Shown here: piece after piece, positions 7,380 through 16,049 of the stretch | Layout of the letters: every line of letters begins with the position of its first letter | Numbering within the stretch: position 1 is the stretch's first letter | NCBI RefSeq assembly: GCF_005938675.2 | Contig: NZ_VCCH02000080.1 | Location: 1 to 37,682 of the forward strand | Source of the DNA: Mycobacterium sp. KBS0706 | GTDB taxonomy: Bacteria > Pseudomonadota > Alphaproteobacteria > DSM-16000 > Inquilinaceae | DNA length: 37,682 nt | Direction: 5' to 3' | Position numbers and translations under genes: made by a program | Notes under the pieces: model-generated | Seen by the model: the letters and a program-made list of their open reading frames with translations, nothing else | Databases searched by the model: none | What the model was told of the DNA's origin: nothing

Positions 7380-8654
7380 ATGACCCGCACCACCATCGCC
7401 GGGATCCGCGGCCGGCGCGTCTGGGACAGCCGGGGGCGGCCGACGGTCGAGGCCGAGATCCGGCTGGAGGGCGGTGCTACGGGCCGCGCCATCGCCCCGG
7501 CCGGCGCCTCCACCGGCTCCGGCGAGGCGCGGGACAAGCGCGACGGCAGTGCAGCCTTCGGCGGCCATGACGTGCAGGGTGCGGTCGCGGCGGTGAACGG
7601 CGAGATCGCCCGCGCCCTCGCAGGCTTCGACGCCGCCGACCAGGCCGGGTTGGACCGGGTGCTGATCGAGCTCGACGGCACGCCCGACAAGGCCCGGCTG
7701 GGCGGCAACGCCACCATCGCCGTGTCGATGGCCACGGCCCATGCCGCCGCTGCCGCCGCCGGCCTGCCGCTGTGGCGCCATCTCGGCGGCGACGCGGCCA
7801 CGCTGCTGCCGCTGCCCGAGATCCAGATCTTCGGCGGCGGTGCGCATGCCGGACGGCGGCTGGACGTGCAGGATTTCCTGGTGGTCTGCCCCGGCGCCGG
7901 CAGCTTCGCCGAGGCGCTGGACTGGACTGCCGAGGTCTACCGTGCCGCCGGGTCGCTGATGGCCGATGCCGGCAAGCTGTACGGCGTCGCCGACGAAGGC
8001 GGCTTCTGGCCCGTTTTCGCCGACGCGGCCGAGGCGCTGGACATGCTGCTCCGCGCCATCGAGCGCGCCGGCCGCCGGCCCGGCGAGGAGGTGGCGATCG
8101 CGCTGGACGTCGCCGCCTCGGAGTTCGGCCGCAACGGTCGTTACCGCTTCGAGGGGCGCGAGCTCGACACCGGCGAGATGGTCGACCTCGTCGCCGGCTG
8201 GACCAAGCGCTGGCCGATCGTCTCGGTCGAGGACCCGGTGGCGGAGGACGACGCCGCCGGCTTCCGCGCCATCACCGCCGCGATCGGCGACCAGGTGCAG
8301 GTGGTCGGCGACGACTTCCTGGTCACCGACGCGGCGCGGGTGCGCGACGCCGCGACGGCGCAGGCCTGCACCACCGTGCTGATCAAGCCGAACCAGCGCG
8401 GCACCCTCACAGAGACCAAGGCGGCCTGGGAGGCGGCGCAGGCAGCCGGCCTCGGCGGCATCGTCTCCGCCCGCTCGGGCGAGAGCGAGGACACCACCAT
8501 CGTCGATCTCGCGGTCGGCTGGGGCGTCGGCCAGCTGAAAGTCGGCTCCTTCGCCCGGTCGGAGCGGATGGCGAAGTGGAACGCGGCGCTCAGGATCGAG
8601 GAGGCGTTGGGCTGCCGCGCCATCTTCGCCGGCCGAAGCGTCTTGCGCGGGTGA
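7380..8654 (+). CDS. Enolase-like protein with altered active site
   Basis: A 424-residue, full-length enolase homologue: WDSRGRPTVEAEIRLEGG, GASTGSGEARDKRDG, the metal ligands in IALDVAASEF, SVEDPV and GDDFLVT, Glu206 in DEGG, Lys336 in LIKPNQ and Lys387 in GQLKVGS. Compared with E. coli Eno it differs at positions that contact 2-phosphoglycerate: His369 is Ala364 (SARSG for SHRSG), Glu167 is Asp165 (DVQDF for DIQEF), and the NGGEHADNN loop reads GGGAHAGRR. The housekeeping enolase is expected elsewhere. Next to a kinase and an SDR, it may dehydrate a different 2-phospho-hydroxy acid. The start has GAGGAA upstream. Annotation as ordinary phosphopyruvate hydratase would be unsafe. Confidence 0.82.
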   Translation: MTRTTIAGIRGRRVWDSRGRPTVEAEIRLEGGATGRAIAPAGASTGSGEARDKRDGSAAFGGHDVQGAVAAVNGEIARALAGFDAADQAGLDRVLIELDGTPDKARLGGNATIAVSMATAHAAAAAAGLPLWRHLGGDAATLLPLPEIQIFGGGAHAGRRLDVQDFLVVCPGAGSFAEALDWTAEVYRAAGSLMADAGKLYGVADEGGFWPVFADAAEALDMLLRAIERAGRRPGEEVAIALDVAASEFGRNGRYRFEGRELDTGEMVDLVAGWTKRWPIVSVEDPVAEDDAAGFRAITAAIGDQVQVVGDDFLVTDAARVRDAATAQACTTVLIKPNQRGTLTETKAAWEAAQAAGLGGIVSARSGESEDTTIVDLAVGWGVGQLKVGSFARSERMAKWNAALRIEEALGCRAIFAGRSVLRG

Positions 8655-8696
8655 CCGGTCTGGGCTGTTCTGCGCGTCCCGCAACCGGATGAGTCC

Positions 8697-10052
8697 ATGA
8701 GCCTCGCCTCGCTGCTCGCCCAGATCGATCTGCGCATCCTCGGCCTCGCCATCCTGCTGGTGGCGCTGCTGACCCTGCTGGTCACAGCGATCCGCCGGCC
8801 GAGGCTGGATCTGGCGCCGCTGGGCGGCGCGATCGAGGATCTGCGCCGCGACCTGGCCCGGGTGGAGCAGGAGCTGCAGACGGCGGAGCGGCGCGGCGAG
8901 GCCTCGGCCGAGGCGCGGGACAGCCGGCAGCGGCAGGAGATCGCGTCGTCGCTGCGCCACACCGGCGAGACCCTGGTCGGCGCCATGAAGGCGATCGGCG
9001 AGACCCAGCAGAGCCGGCTGGACACCGTCGCCGCCCGGCTGCAGTCGCTGTCGGACTCGATGGCGCAGAGCCAGAACCGGCTGCGCGAGACCATGGACCT
9101 GAACCTGCAGTCGCTGCGCCAGGAGAACGAGGCGAAGCTCGAGCAGATGCGCGCCACGGTCGACGAAAAGCTGCAGGCGACCTTGGAGGCGCGGCTGCAG
9201 ACCCAGTTCCAGACCGTCAGCGAGCGGCTGGAGCGGGTGCATCAGGGCCTGGGCGAGATGCAGGTTCTGGCCGGCGGCGTCGGCGACCTGAAGAAGATGC
9301 TGTCCGGCGTGAAGACCCGTGGCACCTTCGGCGAGGAGCAGCTGGACGCCCTGCTGGAACAAGTGCTGACCGAGGACCAGCTGGTGCGCAACGCCCGGCC
9401 GCGCGCCGACAGCACCGAGACGGTGGAGTTCGCCATCCGCTTGCCCGAAGGCGTGCTGCTGCCGGTCGACAGCAAGTTCCCGCAGGAGGATTACGAGCGG
9501 CTGATCCTGGCGGTCGAGGCTGGCAACGCCGAGGCCGCGGCCAAGGCCGGCACGGCGCTGGAGCGGCGGATGCGAGAGGAGGCCAAGCGCATCGCCAGCA
9601 AATACATCTGCCCGCCGGTCACCACCGATTTCGCCGTGCTGTTCGTGCCGACCGAGGGGCTGTTCGCCGAGGTGCTGCGCCGCCCCGGCCTGCGCGAATC
9701 GATCCGCGAGCAGCACCGCGTCACCATCCTGGGCCCGACCACGCTGGGCGCCTTCCTGTCCAGCCTGCGCATGGGCTTCCGCACCCTGGCAATCCAGGAG
9801 AAATCGGCCGAGATCTGGCAGGTGCTGGGCGCGGTGAAGACTGAGTTCCGCACCTATGGCGAGCTGATGACCAAGGTCGAGAAAAAGCTGCAGGAGGGCC
9901 AGAACGTGATCCACCAGATCGGCGTCCGCAGCCGCGCCATCCACCGCAAGCTGCGCGAGGTGGAGGAGTTGCCGATGGACCGGGCCGCGCCGATCCTTGA
10001 ACTCAACGCGCCGGAGGCCGAGATGCCGGCAGCGGAAGAAGACTCGCCATAG
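8697..10052 (+). CDS. rmuC: DNA recombination protein RmuC
   Basis: A 451-residue protein with an N-terminal membrane segment (about 13-31), a long coiled coil (about 45-190; many Glu, Arg and Gln heptads), then the conserved RmuC domain: RGTFGEEQLDALLEQVL, PVDSKFPQEDY, KYICPPVTTDFAVLFVPTEGLFAEV and ILGPTTLGAFLSSLRMGFRTLAIQ. The family resembles restriction endonuclease folds and limits DNA rearrangement at inverted repeats in E. coli. It is a housekeeping gene placed inside the sugar locus. Its frame begins 42 bases after the enolase-like gene. Length and domain order are normal. Confidence 0.95.
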   Translation: MSLASLLAQIDLRILGLAILLVALLTLLVTAIRRPRLDLAPLGGAIEDLRRDLARVEQELQTAERRGEASAEARDSRQRQEIASSLRHTGETLVGAMKAIGETQQSRLDTVAARLQSLSDSMAQSQNRLRETMDLNLQSLRQENEAKLEQMRATVDEKLQATLEARLQTQFQTVSERLERVHQGLGEMQVLAGGVGDLKKMLSGVKTRGTFGEEQLDALLEQVLTEDQLVRNARPRADSTETVEFAIRLPEGVLLPVDSKFPQEDYERLILAVEAGNAEAAAKAGTALERRMREEAKRIASKYICPPVTTDFAVLFVPTEGLFAEVLRRPGLRESIREQHRVTILGPTTLGAFLSSLRMGFRTLAIQEKSAEIWQVLGAVKTEFRTYGELMTKVEKKLQEGQNVIHQIGVRSRAIHRKLREVEELPMDRAAPILELNAPEAEMPAAEEDSP

Positions 10053-10124
10053 CCCTGTTGCATCGGAAGGCCGCGGGCCCTATCCAGTCATCATTCATCC
10101 GACAATAGGTCGAGAGAGGAAACC

Positions 10125-11564
10125 ATGAGCGTCCACGCCAACTACATCGCCGGCTCCTGGGTCGAGGGCCCGGACGCGTCGAAGAACGTGAACCCGTCGG
10201 ACCTGTCGGACGTGGTCGGCGAATACGCCCGCGCCGACCGCGCCCAGGCGGAGCAGGCGATCGCCGCGGCCCGTGCCGCTTTCCCGAAATGGTCGATGAC
10301 CACGCTGCAGGAACGGCACGATCTGCTCGACAAGATCGGCAACACCATCCTGGCGAAGAAGGAAGAGCTGGGCCGCCTGCTGTCGCGCGAGGAGGGCAAG
10401 ACCCTGCCCGAGGGCATCGGCGAGGCCGCCCGCGCCGGCCAGATCTTCAAGTTCTTCGCCGGCGAGGTGCTGCGCATCCAGGGCGAGAAGCTGGCGTCCG
10501 TCCGCCCCGGCATCGATGTCGAGATCACGCGTGAGCCGATCGGCGTCATCGGCCTGATTACGCCGTGGAACTTCCCGATCGCGATCCCGGCCTGGAAGCT
10601 GGCCCCGGCTCTGGCCTACGGCAACTGCGTCGTGTTCAAGCCCGCGGACCTGGTGCCGGGCAGCGCCTGGGCCCTGTCGCAGATCATCGTCGATTCGGGC
10701 GTCCCGGCCGGCGTGTTCAACCTGGTGATGGGCCGCGGCTCGGTGGTCGGCGAGGCCTTCGTCGCCAGCAAGGATGTCGACGCCATCACCTTCACCGGCT
10801 CGGTCGGCACCGGCCGCGGCATCGCCGTGCGCTGCGCCGAGAACGGCAAGAAGGTGCAGCTCGAGATGGGCGGCAAGAACCCGATGGTCATCCTCGACGA
10901 TGCGGATCTGAACACCGCCGTCGGGGCCGCCACCAACAGCGCCTTCTTCTCCACCGGCCAGCGCTGCACCGCCTCGTCGCGCCTGATCGTGACCGAGGGC
11001 ATCCATGACCGCTTCGTCGCGGCGATGACCGAGAAGCTGAAGACGCTGAAGGTCGACAACGCGCTGAAGCAGGGCACCGAGATGGGCCCGGTGGTGGACC
11101 AGAGCCAACTGGACCAGGACCTGTCCTACATCGACATCGGCGTCAAGGAAGGCGCCAAGCTGGCCTTCGGGGGCGAGCGGCTGAACCGCGAGACCGAGGG
11201 CTTCTACCTATCCCCGGCGCTGTTCACCGAGACCACAAACGACATGCGGATCAGCCGTGAGGAGATCTTCGGGCCGGTCGCCTCGGTGATCCGGGTCAAG
11301 GATTACGAGCAGGCGCTGGCGACGGCGAACGACACCGAGTTCGGCCTGTCCGCCGGCATCGCCACCTCGAGCCTGAAGCATGCCAGCCACTTCAAGCGGG
11401 CCAGCCAGGCCGGCATGGTAATGGTGAACCTGCCGACCGCGGGCGTGGACTACCACGTGCCGTTCGGCGGCCGGAAGGGCTCCAGCTACGGCCCGCGCGA
11501 GCAGGGCCGCTACGCCGCGGAGTTCTACACCGTGGTGAAGACCGCCTATACCTTCCCGGGCTGA
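10125..11564 (+). CDS. Aldehyde dehydrogenase, probable alpha-ketoglutaric semialdehyde dehydrogenase
   Basis: A 479-residue NAD(P)-dependent aldehyde dehydrogenase with the catalytic Glu247 (QLEMGGKNP) and Cys281 (FFSTGQRCTASS), ITPWNFPIAIPAWK near 149-162, FTGSVGTGRG and EEIFGPVASV. Overall it looks closest to the Bacillus YcbD-type 2,5-dioxopentanoate dehydrogenases (MGGKNP, STGQKCTATSR, REQG near the C-terminus). Such an enzyme would oxidise alpha-ketoglutaric semialdehyde, the product of the keto-deoxy acid dehydratase, to 2-oxoglutarate, the last step of the pathway. The start follows GAGAGGAAACC. It has its own 72-base upstream gap and a strong terminator after it, so it may be a separate transcript from the 3.4-6.1 kb genes. 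Confidence 0.87.
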   Translation: MSVHANYIAGSWVEGPDASKNVNPSDLSDVVGEYARADRAQAEQAIAAARAAFPKWSMTTLQERHDLLDKIGNTILAKKEELGRLLSREEGKTLPEGIGEAARAGQIFKFFAGEVLRIQGEKLASVRPGIDVEITREPIGVIGLITPWNFPIAIPAWKLAPALAYGNCVVFKPADLVPGSAWALSQIIVDSGVPAGVFNLVMGRGSVVGEAFVASKDVDAITFTGSVGTGRGIAVRCAENGKKVQLEMGGKNPMVILDDADLNTAVGAATNSAFFSTGQRCTASSRLIVTEGIHDRFVAAMTEKLKTLKVDNALKQGTEMGPVVDQSQLDQDLSYIDIGVKEGAKLAFGGERLNRETEGFYLSPALFTETTNDMRISREEIFGPVASVIRVKDYEQALATANDTEFGLSAGIATSSLKHASHFKRASQAGMVMVNLPTAGVDYHVPFGGRKGSSYGPREQGRYAAEFYTVVKTAYTFPG

Positions 11565-11589
11565 TCTCGTCGGGGAACGGAATGCGGAA

Positions 11590-11623
11590 GGGTCCGGCCG
11601 GCGACGGCCGGGCCCTTTCTGTT
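11590..11623 (+). terminator. Rho-independent terminator of the aldehyde dehydrogenase gene
   Basis: GGGTCCGGCC (11590-11599) pairs with GGCCGGGCCC (11606-11615) across a six-base loop with one wobble, followed by TTTCTGTTT. It begins 26 bases after the stop codon. Confidence 0.8.
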
Positions 11624-11700
11624 TCGCGTCGATCGAGGATGGAGCGCGTCGCCTCTCCCGCTTGCAAGACCTTTCCAGAACACCGCTCCATCCTCTTTTC

Positions 11701-11773
11701 GTCATTCCCGCGAAAGCGGGAATCTCTTTCTGATCAAAGCGTTGAGAGATCCCCGCTTTCGCGGGGATGACAG
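11701..11773. repeat. Dispersed palindromic repeat, type 2, copy 1
   Basis: GTCATTCCCGCGAAAGCGGG ... CCCCGCTTTCGCGGGGATGACAG. The outer ends are inverted repeats, and each arm contains its own CCCGCGAAAGCGGG hairpin. It lies between the aldehyde dehydrogenase terminator and the end of rtcR. The second copy is at 25716-25786. Confidence 0.85.
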
Positions 11774-11839
11774 GTTTAGGGGAATTTTGAAAAGGTCTCG
11801 CTTGCTGGAGGGGCCACGTACTCCCTGGCAACCTCTGCC

Positions 11840-13441
<1,602 letters not shown>

Positions 13442-13483
13442 GATCTATCCCAACCCTCGTTGTCGGAGACCCGCTTCCCTGTC

Positions 13484-13565
13484 GTCATGGCGAGGAGCGC
13501 AGCGACGTGGCCATCCAGAGGGCGGTACCGCTGGATGGCCACGCCCCTTCGGGGCTCGCCATGAC
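13484..13565. repeat. Dispersed palindromic repeat, type 3
   Basis: GTCATGGCGAGGAGCGCAGC ... GGCTCGCCATGAC: inverted ends, with an inner GTGGCCATCCAG / CTGGATGGCCAC pair. It resembles the widespread alphaproteobacterial interspersed repeats of the CGTCATGGCGAGGAGCGC kind. It lies 43 bases upstream of the rtcR start, within the divergent rtcR-rsr gap. A single copy is visible here. Confidence 0.8.
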
Positions 13566-13586
13566 GGGGTCTAGGGCCTGTCGTAC

Positions 13587-13620
13587 TATCCTATAAGATA
13601 ATCTACGATCCTACAGGATC
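13587..13620 (+). promoter_or_regulatory. Twin candidate RtcR upstream activating sites
   Basis: Two 14-base near-palindromes, TATCCTATAAGATA (13587-13600) and GATCCTACAGGATC (13607-13620), share ATCCTAYARGAT and are centred exactly 20 bases apart, so they lie on the same helix face. They sit about 115-160 bases upstream of the -24/-12 promoter, the normal distance for enhancer sites of sigma54 activators. Assignment to RtcR is inferred from position. Confidence 0.6.
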
Positions 13621-13689
13621 GAATTTCCCTATCATCTTCGACAAACCAAAATCTGTGAATCGCGGGCCAAAAATTTTTTATCCTTTCTA

Positions 13690-13702
13690 TTTCAATGCAT
13701 TA
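13690..13702 (+). promoter_or_regulatory. Candidate IHF site
   Basis: TTTCAATGCATTA matches the IHF consensus WATCAANNNNTTR with one mismatch. It lies in an AT-rich stretch (about 13620-13715) between the twin upstream sites and the sigma54 promoter, where DNA bending is usual for this promoter class. Confidence 0.45.
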
Positions 13703-13732
13703 TCAAAATTCGACCAATCGCCTATCCGGAGT

Positions 13733-13748
13733 TGGCATGCGCTTCGCT
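13733..13748 (+). promoter_or_regulatory. Sigma54 (-24/-12) promoter of the rsr operon
   Basis: TTGGCATGCGCTTCGCT has the invariant GG (13734-13735) and GC (13746-13747) separated by exactly 10 bases, and matches TGGCACN5TTGCW at most other positions. The expected start point is near 13759, about 20 bases ahead of the rsr ATG at 13780. That argues against in-frame rsr starts before about 13760. Confidence 0.75.
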
Positions 13749-13779
13749 TATGGAGTGGCGCAATCGAAGGATGACGATC

Positions 13780-15336
13780 ATGGCAAACAAGTCCGTGTTT
13801 GCTTCGCTGATGGGAAGGCTGCTTCCGCGTAGCGACACCGTGAACCACGAGGGGGCCCAGGCCTACGCCCTGACGCCGCGCCACGCGCTGGCGCAGCTGG
13901 CGGCGACCGGGACGCTCCATCGGACGTTCTACGCCGATGCGCGGGAACAGCTGGACCAGGTGCTCGCCCTCGCCCGCGAGGTCGAGCCTGGATTCCTCGC
14001 CCGCACCGCGGTCCATTCCCGGGAGCGGGGGCACATGAAGGACATGCCGGCCCTGCTGGTCGCCCTTCTGTCCACCCTGCAGTCGCCCGACGTCACGCCG
14101 GCCTTCCGGCGCGTCATCGACAACGGCCGGATGCTGCGCAGCTTCGTGCAGATCATGCGGTCGGGCGCCGTCGGGCGGAAGTCGCTCGGCACCCGGCCGA
14201 AGCGGCTGGTGCAGGAGTGGCTGGAGCAGGCCTCGGACATCGAGATCATGCGGGCGGCGGTGGGGCAGGATCCCTCGCTGGCCGATGTGGTCAGGATGGT
14301 CCACCCGAAGCCGGCGACCGCGTCGCGCCAGGCGCTGTATGGCTGGCTGATCGGCCGGCCCTATGACGCCGCGGCGCTGCCGGAGGTGGTGCGGGCCTTC
14401 GAGGCCTTCAAGCGCGACCCGTCGGCGCCCGTGCCGGACGTGCCCTTCCAGATGCTGACGGCGCTGCCGCTGACGCGGGAGCACTGGGCGGCGATCGGGG
14501 AGAAGGCCGGCTGGCACATGCTGCGGATGAACCTGAACACCTTCGCGCGCCACGGCGTGTTCGAGGTGGACGGGTTCGCCGAGCGGGTGGCGGCAAGGCT
14601 GCGCGACCCGGAGGCGATCCGCCGGGCCCGGGTGTTCCCCTACCAGCTGATGGCGGCTTACGCCATGACGTGGACGGTGCCCGCGGTCGTCCGCGAGGCG
14701 CTGCAGGACGCGATGGAAGTCGCGGTCGGCAACGTCCCGGTGCTGGCCGGCCGGGTGGTCGTCTGCCCCGACGTGTCGGGGTCGATGGCCTCCCCGGTCA
14801 CCGGCTACCGGGCCGGCGGGACGACGGCGGTGCGCTGCATCGACGTCGCTGCGCTGGTGGCGGCGGCGGTGTTGCGGGCCAACCGGTCGGCCCGGGTCAT
14901 GCCCTTCGAGCGGGATGTGGTCGAGATCGACCTCAACCCGCGCGATGCGGTGATGACCAACGCACGGAAGCTGGCCGCCATCGGTGGTGGCGGCACCAAC
15001 TGCTCGGCCCCGGTCGAGCGGCTGGTGGCGGAGCGCGCTTCGGTCGACCTCGTCGTCTTCGTCTCGGACAACCAGTCCTGGGTCGATGCGGCGAAGCACC
15101 CGCACCAGGGCACCGGGCTGATGCAGGCCTGGGCCAGGCTGAAGGACCGCAATCCGGAGGCCAGGCTGGTCTGCATCGACATCCAGCCCTATGCCACGAC
15201 GCAGGCGCAGGAGCGCGCGGACATCCTCAACGTCGGGGGCTTCTCCGACGCGGTGTTCGACGCCATTGCCGCCTTCGCCGAGGCCGGGACGGGCGCGGAC
15301 CGCTGGGTCGACGAGATCGAGCGGATCGTGCTCTGA
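13780..15336 (+). CDS. rsr: Rsr, TROVE-domain Ro60 orthologue
   Basis: A 518-residue Ro60/Rsr protein. A TROVE HEAT-repeat ring spans about residues 1-310 (NHEGAQAYALTPRHALAQLAATGTL, HSRERGHMKDMPALLVALLS, MLRMNLNTFARHGVF). A C-terminal von Willebrand A domain carries a complete MIDAS: DVSGSM from Asp331, a Thr in GGGGTNCSAP and Asp in VFVSDNQ. Ro60 proteins bind misfolded RNAs in the ring and Y RNAs on the outer surface; bacterial Rsr can act with exoribonucleases such as PNPase. ATG 13780 follows AAGGA at 8-base spacing and fits the transcription start predicted from the sigma54 promoter. The six Y-RNA-like units follow directly and rtcB comes next, giving the order rsr - Y RNAs - rtcB - rtcA as in Salmonella. 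Confidence 0.95.
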   Translation: MANKSVFASLMGRLLPRSDTVNHEGAQAYALTPRHALAQLAATGTLHRTFYADAREQLDQVLALAREVEPGFLARTAVHSRERGHMKDMPALLVALLSTLQSPDVTPAFRRVIDNGRMLRSFVQIMRSGAVGRKSLGTRPKRLVQEWLEQASDIEIMRAAVGQDPSLADVVRMVHPKPATASRQALYGWLIGRPYDAAALPEVVRAFEAFKRDPSAPVPDVPFQMLTALPLTREHWAAIGEKAGWHMLRMNLNTFARHGVFEVDGFAERVAARLRDPEAIRRARVFPYQLMAAYAMTWTVPAVVREALQDAMEVAVGNVPVLAGRVVVCPDVSGSMASPVTGYRAGGTTAVRCIDVAALVAAAVLRANRSARVMPFERDVVEIDLNPRDAVMTNARKLAAIGGGGTNCSAPVERLVAERASVDLVVFVSDNQSWVDAAKHPHQGTGLMQAWARLKDRNPEARLVCIDIQPYATTQAQERADILNVGGFSDAVFDAIAAFAEAGTGADRWVDEIERIVL

Positions 15337-15368
15337 CGATCGGGCGTCCGGGAGACCGGGCGCCCGGT

Positions 15369-15484
15369 ACCGGGAGGAATGCGGTCGGAACTCCATTGGA
15401 CCCCGCAGGCGGGCCGGGCAACCGGCTGCGCTCGGGGCGCGCCGCTTCGGCGGCGGTTGTCCCGGCACCCCTTGTCCTCCCGGT
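15369..15484 (+). ncRNA. Y-RNA-like unit 1 (divergent core)
   Basis: Terminal stem ACCGGGAGGA (15369-15378) pairs perfectly with TCCTCCCGGT (15475-15484). The 5' strand runs into GAATGCG, the array's conserved box; the Ro motif itself is degenerate (GAGGAATG). On the 3' side ACCCCTTG precedes the stem. An inner helix is GTCGG (15384-15388) with CCGGC (15462-15466). The core holds two stable hairpins, GCCGG-GCAA-CCGGC (15413-15426, GNRA loop) and GCCGC-TTCG-GCGGC (15441-15454, UUCG loop). No T-loop or D-arm is visible, so this unit is not an evident tRNA mimic. Confidence 0.65.
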
Positions 15485-15493
15485 TGGGGTCCG

Positions 15494-15608
15494 GGCCATG
15501 GCGAATGCCGTGCGAGAGTACATCCACCCCCTGAGCGCGGCGTGCCGGAAACACGCCTCCGACCCCGTGTCGGAAGCTCGCCTCTTGCACCATCTCGTCG
15601 CCATGGCC
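15494..15608 (+). ncRNA. Y-RNA-like unit 2 (multibranched core)
   Basis: Terminal stem GGCCATGGCGA (15494-15504) pairs perfectly with TCGCCATGGCC (15598-15608). The 5' strand continues into GGCGAATG, which matches the bacterial Ro-binding motif GNCGAAN(0-1)G. The second helix is GTGCGAGAG (15510-15518) with CTCTTGCAC (15582-15590). Inside, GAGC/GCTC (15533/15576) encloses two hairpins: GGCGTG/CACGCC with a seven-base loop (15539-15557) and TCCGAC/GTCGGA (15558-15574). The branching recalls a tRNA core but no TTCGANT loop is present. Confidence 0.75.
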
Positions 15609-15640
15609 GAAGGATCCGTCTGGTCCGACCATCAACATCC

Positions 15641-15759
15641 GTGACGAATGCCGGCGGAATTCCATCTGTCGCAAGTTCGAGTCCTGCCGGGTCCACCACT
15701 CCACTGCGGGCCCGTAGCTCAGTGGGTAGAGCAATGGTTTCGCCACCCCTCGTCGTCAC
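15641..15759 (+). ncRNA. Y-RNA-like unit 3: circularly permuted tRNA mimic opened at the anticodon
   Basis: Terminal stem GTGACGA/TCGTCAC (15641-15647 / 15753-15759), with GACGAATG as Ro motif, then second helix GGCGGAA/TTTCGCC (15653-15659 / 15738-15744). In order inside: T-arm with loop TTCGAGT (15671-15687), acceptor 3' strand CGGGTCC (15688-15694), an encoded ACCA (15695-15698), a nine-base linker, acceptor 5' strand GGGCCCG (15708-15714), T8 A9, and a complete D-arm GCTC-AGTGGGTA-GAGC (15717-15732). The seven acceptor pairs all form, one as G-U. The second helix replaces the anticodon stem. The T-stem has one A-C mismatch. Confidence 0.85.
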
Positions 15760-15767
15760 ACCCTCGC

Positions 15768-15894
15768 GCGGCGAATGCCTGCGGGAGTCCATGGTCAGAG
15801 CACCTGCCGCAAGGCGGGAGGTGGCGGTTCGAATCCGCCCCGGGCCGGAAGGTCCGGTAGCTCAGGAAACGCTCTCGCAACCCCTTGTCGCCGC
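15768..15894 (+). ncRNA. Y-RNA-like unit 4: permuted tRNA mimic opened in the D-loop
   Basis: Terminal stem GCGGCGA/TCGCCGC (15768-15774 / 15888-15894) with Ro motif GGCGAATG. Second helix GCGGGAG/CTCTCGC (15781-15787 / 15872-15878). Core: D-stem 3' strand GAGC (15798), an anticodon-arm replacement CCTGCC-GCAA-GGCGGG (15803-15818) with a GNRA loop in place of the anticodon, T-arm GGCGG-TTCGAAT-CCGCC (15823-15839), and acceptor CCGGGCC (15840-15846) joined to GGTCCGG (15851-15857) by a GGAA tetraloop. T8 A9 and the D-stem 5' strand GCTC (15860) close it. All seven acceptor pairs form. Confidence 0.87.
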
Positions 15895-15927
15895 ACCCGT
15901 CGCAACCGTTTGAAAGGACCACAGATC

Positions 15928-16043
15928 GCAGCGAATGCCGGCCGGGACTCCATCAGGTAGCGGCTTATGCCGTGGAGGTTCGAGTCCTCGCTCTTCCAGT
16001 GGTTCGCCATCGGGAGAGAGGTCCCGCCAAGTCTCGTCGCTGC
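15928..16043 (+). ncRNA. Y-RNA-like unit 5: permuted tRNA mimic with UUCG-capped acceptor
   Basis: Terminal stem GCAGCGA/TCGCTGC (15928-15934 / 16037-16043); the first G of the Ro motif is A here, but the opposite strand has changed to keep the pair. Second helix CGGGAC/GTCCCG (15943-15948 / 16021-16026). The core has a short anticodon-arm replacement CGGC-TTAT-GCCG (15961-15972), T-arm GAGG-TTCGAGT-CCTC (15975-15989), and acceptor CTCTTCC (15991-15997) paired with GGGAGAG (16012-16018). The linker forms GTGG-TTCG-CCAT, extending the acceptor by four pairs under a UUCG cap. Confidence 0.83.
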
Positions 16044-16049
16044 ACCCGA

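Noticed and set aside
15189..15792. Open frames over the rsr-rtcB gap, including a long minus-strand one that starts near the end of rsr
   Set aside because: Their products are Arg/Pro-rich with no family features, and they cross the covarying RNA stems.
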